Origin: Lentisphaeria bacterium
GTDB lineage: Bacteria; Verrucomicrobiota; Lentisphaeria; Victivallales; UBA1829
DNA: 35,171 nucleotides
NCBI GenBank assembly: GCA_017613255.1
Contig: JAGAEF010000335.1
Coordinates: 1-35,171 of the forward strand
Direction: 5' to 3'
The translations under genes and the position numbers were made by a program. Shown in pieces: positions 1 to 6,122 of this stretch (position 1 is its first letter; every line of letters starts with the position of its first letter). The notes beneath the pieces are model-generated. The model was not told the DNA's origin. It ran no database searches and worked only from the letters and a program-made list of their open reading frames with translations.

Positions 1-98
1 AATTCAAACTTGAAACCGCCGTGTACGGACCCGTACGCACGGTGGTGTGAGAGGTCGGGACTGGCGAGGCTATCCCTCAAAAGTCCCTCCTACTCGAT
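1..98 (+). mobile_element. Group II intron, 3' end only (domains V and VI)
   Basis: Bases 15-46 fold as a domain V hairpin: an 8-bp lower stem (16-23 with 38-45), a 2-nt CG bulge at 36-37 on the 3' strand, a 4-bp upper stem (24-27 with 32-35) and a 4-nt loop. The CGC near the base is the usual position of the catalytic triad. Bases about 51-98 form domain VI, with a GGGACT/AGTCCC stem and an unpaired A seven bases from the end as branch-point candidate. The last bases, CCTACTCGAT, match the common 3' terminus of bacterial group II introns. The window starts inside the intron, so the reverse transcriptase ORF, if there is one, lies off the left edge. The intron ends 13 bp from the stop of the oppositely oriented phosphatase gene. 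Confidence 0.85.
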
Positions 99-111
99 GT
101 CTGCGCTTTTT

Positions 112-915
112 TCAGAAGGAGCGCTTCGGGTAGCCCGCCTCCAGAAGGATTTCGGAAGCGTGCAGGAAATCCCTCTGCAAATGGGCCGGATCGTGGGCGT
201 CGGCATTGACGATGACGGGAATGCGTCTTTTGGCCGCCTCCCGGAGGATGGGGAGGGAGGGATACTGTTCATTGCACTCCTTGTGCCAGCCGGCGGTATT
301 GAGTTCCATGCCCATTCCCGTTTTCGCGACGTTGTCCAGAACTCTCAATGCATGGGGGAAATAGCGGACGTTGTCGATGAGCCCGAATTTTTTGGGGAGA
401 TCCAGATGCCCCAGAAAGGAAAACTCCTTCCGCAGGGCCGCCGCCTCCAGTTTTTCGTAGTATTTTTCGCAGATCTTTTCTTTCTCCTCTTCGGTGAGAT
501 TTTGCCAGTCCAGGATGCTGTGGTCGATGGGGAAGGTATCGGCATAATGGACGGACCCGATGAGATAATCCAGCGGGAGCGCGGCAAGCTTGGGAAGAAG
601 ACAGTCCGCGTTTTCGAAGAAGAAATCCACTTCCAGACCGATCTTCAGCGAGAAGGAATCATCCTCCAGCTGCTCTCGCAGTTTCAGGAGGGTTTTCCTG
701 TAGTCGTTCAGTCTGGAAAGCTCCATGCTCCAGACTTCCGAACCGTAGCCTTTCCCCGGGGCGGCCACATAGTGGTCGGAAAGCCCCAGAACTCTTATCC
801 CCGCTTCCTTGCCTTTTCTGCACACCTCTTCCAGCTCGGCGCTTCCGTCGCTCCAGCAGCTGTGATTGTGAAGAGAAACACTTAAATCCGGTCCCGGATA
901 GGAAAATTGCAGCAT
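112..915 (-). CDS. PHP-family histidinol-phosphatase
   Basis: 267 residues. Hydrolyses L-histidinol phosphate to histidinol (step 8 of histidine biosynthesis) if the family assignment holds. Seen: the metal-binding HNH motif at residues 16-18 near the N-terminus, SDHY around residue 47, GLEVDF, GSVHY, GHLDL, and the closing NADAHD motif at 237-242. These are the usual metal ligands of PHP phosphatases of the HisJ/HisK type, and the length is typical. The ATG at 915 is preferred over an upstream in-frame ATG at 966, because AAGGAG lies just before it and overlaps the tcdA stop, and because the family N-terminus begins here. Last gene of the rmuC-rnm-tatD-tcdA run, 4 bp after tcdA. No other his genes are in view. 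A general PHP phosphoesterase is the alternative. Confidence 0.85.
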   Translation of the reverse strand: MLQFSYPGPDLSVSLHNHSCWSDGSAELEEVCRKGKEAGIRVLGLSDHYVAAPGKGYGSEVWSMELSRLNDYRKTLLKLREQLEDDSFSLKIGLEVDFFFENADCLLPKLAALPLDYLIGSVHYADTFPIDHSILDWQNLTEEEKEKICEKYYEKLEAAALRKEFSFLGHLDLPKKFGLIDNVRYFPHALRVLDNVAKTGMGMELNTAGWHKECNEQYPSLPILREAAKRRIPVIVNADAHDPAHLQRDFLHASEILLEAGYPKRSF

Positions 916-919
916 TTTT

Positions 920-1711
920 TTACTCCTTGTCGGTTTCGTTGACGGATCGTTCCGGGGACGGAACAAATCTCTCCCTTTTCAGCAGTTCCTCCACCACCGC
1001 CGCCGTACAGCGGCAGGCAAAGGCCGCGGGCATATAGGAGATGGTCCCCGTATTGGAACGCTTGTTGGCGGAAAAACATTCCGTCACGGCGCTCCGGATG
1101 GTGTTTTCCGTGGAAAAGACCGCCTTGTAGCCTTTGAAATAATGTTCCTTCCTCAGCTGACGGCGAATGGAGGCGGCAAGGGGGCAGTTGTACGTTTTCC
1201 CGATGTCGGCTACCGTGATCCTGGAAGGATCCAGTCTCGCCCCGGACCCCATGCAGCTTACCAGAGGAATACGGTTTTTCAGACAGACTTTCGCCAGAAG
1301 CAGTTTGGGGGCGATCGTATCGATGGCGTCCAGCACGCAGTCGTATTTTTCCGCAAGCAGAAGCTGTACCATTTTCTCCTCTTTCAGGTACTCCCTGCAT
1401 ACGGTCAGCTTCAGTTCCGGGTGGATGTCCAGAAGTCTTTCCGCCATGACCTCCGCCTTGCTTCTGCCGACGGTGCTGGTCAATGCCGCGCACTGGCGGT
1501 TGCGGTTGGTCGCTTCCACCGTGTCTCCGTCGGCAATGGTCATTTTCCCGATCCCGGCGCGGCAGAGAAGTTCCGCGGCCAGTCCGCCTACTCCTCCCAG
1601 CCCGATGACCAGAACGGAACTCTTTCTCAGCTTTTCCGCTCTCTCCTTTCCCAGAAGAAGATCGGTCCTTGCCTGCCAATGTGTCTCGTTTTTTTCTTCG
1701 TTTTTTTCCAT
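920..1711 (-). CDS. tcdA: tRNA threonylcarbamoyladenosine dehydratase (TcdA)
   Basis: 263 residues. ThiF/MoeB/E1-like ATP-dependent enzyme that cyclises t6A37 of tRNA to ct6A. Seen: a nucleotide-binding glycine motif GLGGVG at residues 37-42, then NRNRQC, VGRSKAEVMAER, DAIDT and a GSGARLDPSRI segment that matches the TcdA/CsdL subgroup (GAGGxIDPTQI in E. coli) better than ThiF or MoeB. NTGTISYMPA near the C-terminus also fits. The ATG at 1711 has GAGG a few bases upstream and sits 7 bp after the tatD stop, so the gene is almost certainly co-transcribed with its neighbours. E. coli TcdA works with the CsdA/CsdE sulfur carriers; none is visible here. Confidence 0.88.
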   Translation of the reverse strand: MEKNEEKNETHWQARTDLLLGKERAEKLRKSSVLVIGLGGVGGLAAELLCRAGIGKMTIADGDTVEATNRNRQCAALTSTVGRSKAEVMAERLLDIHPELKLTVCREYLKEEKMVQLLLAEKYDCVLDAIDTIAPKLLLAKVCLKNRIPLVSCMGSGARLDPSRITVADIGKTYNCPLAASIRRQLRKEHYFKGYKAVFSTENTIRSAVTECFSANKRSNTGTISYMPAAFACRCTAAVVEELLKRERFVPSPERSVNETDKE

Positions 1712-1718
1712 ATTTTCC

Positions 1719-2387
1719 TCAAAGAGTATCCAGTTGGAAGAACGCTCCGAAAAGGGTCCGGACCCTTTTTTTCAGTTCTTCCCCGGGGATTTTGCAGGAT
1801 TTCGCCGCAAGAACAAAAAGTTCTTTCAGGTCCTCCTGCGCGTCGTCGGTTTCCAGAAGGAAAGGCAGCTCCCGCATTTGTGCGGCCCGTTCCGGCATTG
1901 TTCGGATCAGCGGAGGAGCAAGGGAGAGGGTGAAAGAGTGCCGCACAAGCTCCTGTGCAAGGGAGAAATTGCCCCGGAACGAGTGGATGAGCCACTTGCG
2001 TCCTTTCGCGGGAAAACGTTTCGCGCAATCGTAAAGGATGTCCCACGCCTTTACGCAATGGACGATGAGAGGCTTCTTCAACTCCTCCGCCAGCTCCGCC
2101 TGCCGCAGAAAAAGCGCCTTCTGCTTTTCCATTGCCACGGGAACGTTCTTATCCAGACCGCACTCGCCTATGGCGGAAAGGGAGGGGAAGCGTTGCACGC
2201 TTTTCCGGAGCAGCGCAAAACCATTTTCTTTCAGCGACTCCGCCGGATGGATCCCCAGAGAAAAGAGGTAATTTTTCCCCTCCGCAGGGAGTTTTTCCGT
2301 TTCAAAAGGAAGATTCACGCAGGCAAGAATTGACGGGTCTTCCGGCAGACAATGGGTATGGGCGTCGGTACAGGGGATTTCGTTCAT
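1719..2387 (-). CDS. tatD: TatD-family metal-dependent hydrolase (DNase-like)
   Basis: 222 residues. TIM-barrel amidohydrolase-superfamily enzyme; TatD proteins are 3'-5' exonucleases or DNases. Seen: DAHTHC at residues 8-13 (HxH metal site), SLGIHP, IGECGLD, LIVHCVKAW, WLIHSFRGN and LLETDDAQED, in the TatD order. It is shorter than the usual ~255-265 residues, with the early loops trimmed; key metal-site motifs are all present. The ATG at 2387 overlaps the stop of the upstream rnm gene by 4 bp (ATGA), which fixes the start and implies translational coupling. Sits in a nucleic-acid maintenance run with rmuC and rnm. Confidence 0.88.
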   Translation of the reverse strand: MNEIPCTDAHTHCLPEDPSILACVNLPFETEKLPAEGKNYLFSLGIHPAESLKENGFALLRKSVQRFPSLSAIGECGLDKNVPVAMEKQKALFLRQAELAEELKKPLIVHCVKAWDILYDCAKRFPAKGRKWLIHSFRGNFSLAQELVRHSFTLSLAPPLIRTMPERAAQMRELPFLLETDDAQEDLKELFVLAAKSCKIPGEELKKRVRTLFGAFFQLDTL

Positions 2388-3259
2388 GAGGACTTCTCCT
2401 CCTCCTCCCGTTTCGCAAGCCATCTTTCCTCCAGCGCGGCAAGGAGCCCGTCGGGAACGGCAAGATTTCCCGTGCCGATCCCCAGAGAGATTTCCGGAAT
2501 GTTTCCGCCGTGATAGTCGCTCCCCCCGGAGGGAAGAAGCGCAAACTCTTCCGCCAGAGACGAAACCATTTCGTGCTGGGCAGGCGTGAACTGGGAGTAA
2601 TAGGTCTCCACGCCGTCCAGTCCTTCCGGGACCAGCTGGGCAAGACACTTTTTCACGTGACTTCTTCCCCCGCCTCCGCCGTTCTGGCTTACCGGGTGGG
2701 CCCAGATGGCCAGCCCCCCCGCTTCGTGAACGGCCGCTATGGCCTCTCCGGGGGAGGACAGTTCCCGGGGGACATAGGCGCGCTTGCCCCGCTTGAGACA
2801 CTGTTCGAAAACCTCCCGGGAGGTCTTGAAATACCCTTTGCGGATCAGCGCCTGGGCGAAATGGGGCCGTCCCACGCTCTCCCCTTCCGCCTCCTCTTCC
2901 ACCTCCTCTTTCGTGAGGGAAAAACCCATGGCGTTGAGGCGGATGAGCATCTCTTCGTTGCGTTTGCTCCGGTTCTGCCGCATCTTCTCCAGAAAGGCGG
3001 CAAGCACAGGCGAATCGGGATCGATGAACAAGCCCACAATATGCAGTTCCCGGTTGTTCCCCCTGCTGGAAAGTTCCACGCCGGGGACGGTTTTCAGGGG
3101 GGCATTTTTCCCCGCCTCCAGAAATTCCGCAAGTCCGGAAACCGTGTCGTGATCGGTAAGCGCTATTCCGGAAAGGCCCGCCTTTACGGCGCGTTCCACC
3201 AGAAGGGCGGGAGAGTCCTTCCCGTCGGAGGCGGTGCTGTGGGTATGCAGATCGATCAT
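2384..3259 (-). CDS. rnm: PHP-domain 5'-3' exoribonuclease / nucleoside bisphosphate phosphatase (RNase AM, TrpH/YciV type)
   Basis: 291 residues. The family removes 5' nucleotides from short RNA oligonucleotides and 3',5'-bisphosphonucleotides, and in E. coli trims 5' ends of rRNA. Seen: DLHTHS at residues 3-8, ALTDHDT, PGVELSS, the ELHIVGLFID segment, an insertion domain with VGRPHFAQALI, AIWAHP, and GSDYHGG near the C-terminus; this set is typical of YciV/TrpH. Length is normal. The ATG at 3259 overlaps the rmuC stop by 4 bp, and its own stop overlaps the tatD start by 4 bp. The family is clear; the exact substrate is inferred from studied homologues. Confidence 0.85.
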   Translation of the reverse strand: MIDLHTHSTASDGKDSPALLVERAVKAGLSGIALTDHDTVSGLAEFLEAGKNAPLKTVPGVELSSRGNNRELHIVGLFIDPDSPVLAAFLEKMRQNRSKRNEEMLIRLNAMGFSLTKEEVEEEAEGESVGRPHFAQALIRKGYFKTSREVFEQCLKRGKRAYVPRELSSPGEAIAAVHEAGGLAIWAHPVSQNGGGGGRSHVKKCLAQLVPEGLDGVETYYSQFTPAQHEMVSSLAEEFALLPSGGSDYHGGNIPEISLGIGTGNLAVPDGLLAALEERWLAKREEEEKSS

Positions 3260-4878
3260 GGGGAATCCGTCCCGGAAGAGGAGGCTTCTCCGGAGAAGAG
3301 ACTTTCCCCGTTTTCATCCGGAGAGACTTCTGAGGACGCTTCTTCCAGCGCAAGGGGCGTATCCCCGGGGATGAGCCGGTCCGGGAGACGCTGCTCCTTG
3401 CTTTTCTTCACCCCCAGACGGACCAGCCTTTCCGCCGCCTTCACCACGCTTCTCGTCCCCTTGCCTTCCCCTTTCAGGCGGTTCACGGCCTTCCGGTAGG
3501 TGTCCATGGTCTTTTCCAGATCGTTTCCCACATCGTTGAGCTCCTTGTAGAAGGCGTAGAGCCGGTCCAGAAGCATGGTGGCCGTCTCCAGGATCTCCTT
3601 CTGGTTTCTCGTCTGCTCCTCTCTTGTCCACGCAATATGGATGAGCCGGAGAAGCGCGATGAGGTTGGTGGGGGAAATGATCATCACCTTTTTCCGGAAG
3701 GCCTCCTCCCACAGGGAGGGCGCTTCCGTCATGGCCAGCCGGAAAGGTCCTTCATTGGGGATGAACATGATGACGAAGTCGATGGTCTCCCTTTCGGCGA
3801 GGCGCAGATAGGAGCTGTAGTTCTTTTCCGAGAGCTCCTCCACGTGTTTGCGCACGCTCTGGATATGCCGTGCAAGGGCGTTTTTCCTTGCTTCTTCGGT
3901 TTCCGCGTTCATATAGTCCACATAGGCCGTGAGACTCACCTTGCTGTCCAGGATCAGGTCCTTGCCGTCGGGGTAGTGGATGATGACGTCCGGACGCATC
4001 TTCCGGTTCTGCTCGTTGACCACCGCGTTGCCCGCATTGTCCCGCAAGGTTTCCTGACACTCGTAATGGACCCCCTTGACCAGTCCGCTCCGGCTGAGAA
4101 GGTCCTCCAGCAGGAACTCTCCGAAATTGCCCTGGGTCTTCTGTTCCCCTTTCAGCGCCTTTGCCAGATTGTCCGCGTCCAGCCCGATCTTCCTTGTCTC
4201 TTCCGCCATCTTGGAAAGCTCCGTGCGGAGGGCCGAGTGCAGCTCCACCCCTTTTTCCCTGCTTTCTTCCACTTCCTTGCGGAAAAGGAGCATTTTTTCG
4301 TTGAGAGGGGCAAGGAGGTTTTCCCACTGTTCCTTGTTGGAGTTCTGCAGGGAGGAGGCGTTTTCCGCAAGGATCTTTTCCGAAAGACCCTTGAACTCCT
4401 CCTTGAGAAGTTCGGCGCGGCCCTGAAACCGTTTTTCCAGCTCTTCCTTTGCCTCCTCATAGGTCTTCTTCATGGTGTCCATGGCGGCGTGCAGGGCGTT
4501 TTTTTCCGCTTCGGAGGTCTTTTTCGTCTCCTCCAGAATGCGGGAAGCGCTTTCCCTTTCCATCTTGAGCTTTTCCTCCAGATTCCTTTCGGCAACGGCA
4601 AGTTCCTTTGCATGGGCGGAAAGCAGGGACTCCCGTTCATTACGGGCGTTGTTTTTCGCGTTCTCCAGCTCCTTTTCCGTCCTTGCCAGATCCAGTTCCC
4701 TGCCGTGGAGCGCTTCCTGAAGCTGTTTTTTCTCTTCCTCCAGTCCGTTGAAATCTTCCAGAGGACGCGTGGCGGAGAGAAGGGAAGCGTATTTCGATCT
4801 CATGTGGAAAAAGGCGGCCCCGAAAAGGACGGCGGCGCAGAGAAAGATTCCGGAAGCAATGCAGATGAAGGTAAACAC
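3256..4878 (-). CDS. rmuC: RmuC family protein (DNA recombination/genome stability)
   Basis: 540 residues. RmuC proteins carry a restriction-endonuclease-like core and limit DNA inversions in E. coli; the biochemical role is unsettled. Seen: one N-terminal membrane segment (about residues 4-26, hydrophobic with Ala/Phe), a long charged coiled coil (about 40-230, many E/K/R/A heptads), then the RmuC core with KGEQKTQGNFGE, RPDVIIHYPDGKDLILDSKVSL (D..D.K pattern) and FVIMFIPNEGPF. The C-terminal 60 residues are Ser/Glu-rich and low complexity. The start is GTG at 4878, preceded by AGGAG at good spacing. It heads a run of genes linked by 4-bp overlaps or gaps under 10 bp. Confidence 0.9.
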   Translation of the reverse strand: MFTFICIASGIFLCAAVLFGAAFFHMRSKYASLLSATRPLEDFNGLEEEKKQLQEALHGRELDLARTEKELENAKNNARNERESLLSAHAKELAVAERNLEEKLKMERESASRILEETKKTSEAEKNALHAAMDTMKKTYEEAKEELEKRFQGRAELLKEEFKGLSEKILAENASSLQNSNKEQWENLLAPLNEKMLLFRKEVEESREKGVELHSALRTELSKMAEETRKIGLDADNLAKALKGEQKTQGNFGEFLLEDLLSRSGLVKGVHYECQETLRDNAGNAVVNEQNRKMRPDVIIHYPDGKDLILDSKVSLTAYVDYMNAETEEARKNALARHIQSVRKHVEELSEKNYSSYLRLAERETIDFVIMFIPNEGPFRLAMTEAPSLWEEAFRKKVMIISPTNLIALLRLIHIAWTREEQTRNQKEILETATMLLDRLYAFYKELNDVGNDLEKTMDTYRKAVNRLKGEGKGTRSVVKAAERLVRLGVKKSKEQRLPDRLIPGDTPLALEEASSEVSPDENGESLFSGEASSSGTDSP

Positions 4879-4920
4879 TTTTTCTCCTGTTCTTTTTTTC
4901 CCGCGCCCGGCGGGAGAAAC

Positions 4921-6009
4921 CTATTTCAGCGGGAGCCCGTTTTCGTCCAGCTCCACGACTTTCCTGAGTTTTCCGGAAAGCTCCATAGCCTCCGCAAGGC
5001 CCTGCACCTTTGCCGCCGTGCGCAGATCCGCCGAAACTTTCGCCCCGTCCCGGACGGTGCGGACGAAGTCGTACATGATGTTTTCGCTGGCAAAGCTCAG
5101 CTGATGGAAATCGTACTTGACCTGCCTGGACTGGGCGAATTTTTCGTACTGGGAGGAAAAATCCGTGGCGGGATCCTCCGGGAAGGCCCCCCATTCGGAG
5201 GTGCGGAATCTGGGTTTCCCGTTGATCTGCAGATTGTAGGGCATGAGTTCCAGCCGGATGCTGTAGTTTTCGAAATGGAAGCGGTAGGAAAGTTCCGCGT
5301 AATGTACCATGCTGGAATAGTGGAACCTGCCCGTGCTCCCGGAGGAAAACTCCAGATTGGCGATAAGATCGTCTGGGCTGGGGTAGGGGCGGTCCACCAC
5401 CTTGGTTGTAATGGCGCTGACCCTTTTCACGTTCCCGCCCACCAGAAGCATCACATCCAGCATATGACAGCAGTGGAAGGGGATCTGGGAGACCTTCATG
5501 CGGAAGTTGTCCGGCGACTGCCACAAACAGTAGTTCATCTCCGTGGCTCCGTGATGGAACCAGTTGCAGTCCACGGAGAAGAGCCGCCCGCCCTCGTGGG
5601 ACCGGATATAGTCCAACGCCTCCAGCGAGGAGGGGAGATACCTGCGCATGAATCCCACCTGCACCGGGACGGAATATTTTTCCGCCAGAAGGGCAAGATC
5701 CAGGACCTCCTGTCCCGTGAAGGCCACGGGCTTTTCGATGAATATGGGTTTGCCTGCGGGAATGACGGTGCGCAGGACTTTGGCGTGATCCAGAGGGGAA
5801 AGACTGATGAGAAACGCGTCCACATCGGGAGCGGAAAGAAGTTCTTCTGCATTTCTGCATACGCTTCCGCCGTATTTCTTCACAAGCGCCGCGGCGGATT
5901 CCTCCCGGAGATCGAAGGCTCTCGAAACCGTGTAGAATTCGTCTTTCCAAAGGGAATCCAGAAGGGCCTGCGTCCTTCTGCCGCAGCCGTACAAACCAAG
6001 CCGGATCAT
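4921..6009 (-). CDS. Gfo/Idh/MocA family oxidoreductase
   Basis: 362 residues. NAD(P)-dependent dehydrogenase of the glucose-fructose oxidoreductase/inositol dehydrogenase family; substrate unknown, probably a sugar or sugar derivative. Seen: Rossmann motif GLYGCGRR at residues 5-12, acidic residue after beta-2 (FDLRE), and the family EKP motif at 92-94, whose Lys93 is the usual catalytic residue. The C-terminal domain is the expected alpha/beta sheet fold. The ATG at 6009 is chosen because AGGAGG sits 6 bases upstream; an in-frame upstream ATG at 6126 would add a non-family leader and overlap the previous gene. It has its own promoter (6086-6113). rmuC follows after 42 bp, so rmuC may be read from here. 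Confidence 0.88.
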   Translation of the reverse strand: MIRLGLYGCGRRTQALLDSLWKDEFYTVSRAFDLREESAAALVKKYGGSVCRNAEELLSAPDVDAFLISLSPLDHAKVLRTVIPAGKPIFIEKPVAFTGQEVLDLALLAEKYSVPVQVGFMRRYLPSSLEALDYIRSHEGGRLFSVDCNWFHHGATEMNYCLWQSPDNFRMKVSQIPFHCCHMLDVMLLVGGNVKRVSAITTKVVDRPYPSPDDLIANLEFSSGSTGRFHYSSMVHYAELSYRFHFENYSIRLELMPYNLQINGKPRFRTSEWGAFPEDPATDFSSQYEKFAQSRQVKYDFHQLSFASENIMYDFVRTVRDGAKVSADLRTAAKVQGLAEAMELSGKLRKVVELDENGLPLK

Positions 6010-6043
6010 GATAGCCTCCTGTATATTGTGTTCCGTGACATGA

Positions 6044-6074
6044 GAAAAGTCCCGCCCGCCGGAAACGGACGGGC
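6044..6074 (-). terminator. GC-rich hairpin in the leader of the 4921-6009 gene, possible attenuator or terminator
   Basis: On the minus strand GCCCGTCCG and CCGGCGGGC (6066-6074 and 6054-6062) pair around a TTT loop with one mismatch, followed by GGGACTTTTC. The T run is short. It lies just downstream of the predicted transcription start, so it could stabilise the mRNA 5' end, attenuate the gene, or stop read-through from the DUF4838 gene. Confidence 0.4.
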
Positions 6075-6085
6075 AAGCTGCAGTA

Positions 6086-6113
6086 AATATACCTCTTCCC
6101 CCTGCTTTTGCAA
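6086..6113 (-). promoter_or_regulatory. Putative sigma70-type promoter for the 4921-6009 oxidoreductase
   Basis: Minus strand TTGCAA (6108-6113), 16-bp spacer, TATATT (6086-6091). The start would be near 6079, giving a leader of about 70 bases with a hairpin at its 5' end. The same spacing recurs at other promoters of this window. Confidence 0.55.
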
Positions 6114-6122
6114 GGGGAAAAA

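Noticed and set aside
10-885. 291-residue plus-strand frame at the left edge
   Set aside because: Begins in the intron's structured RNA and then lies antisense to the histidinol phosphatase.
2302-3353. Upstream extension of the tatD frame across rnm
   Set aside because: The family N-terminus begins at 2387, with an ATGA overlap to rnm; the extension is an Arg/Gly/Pro-rich shadow of rnm.
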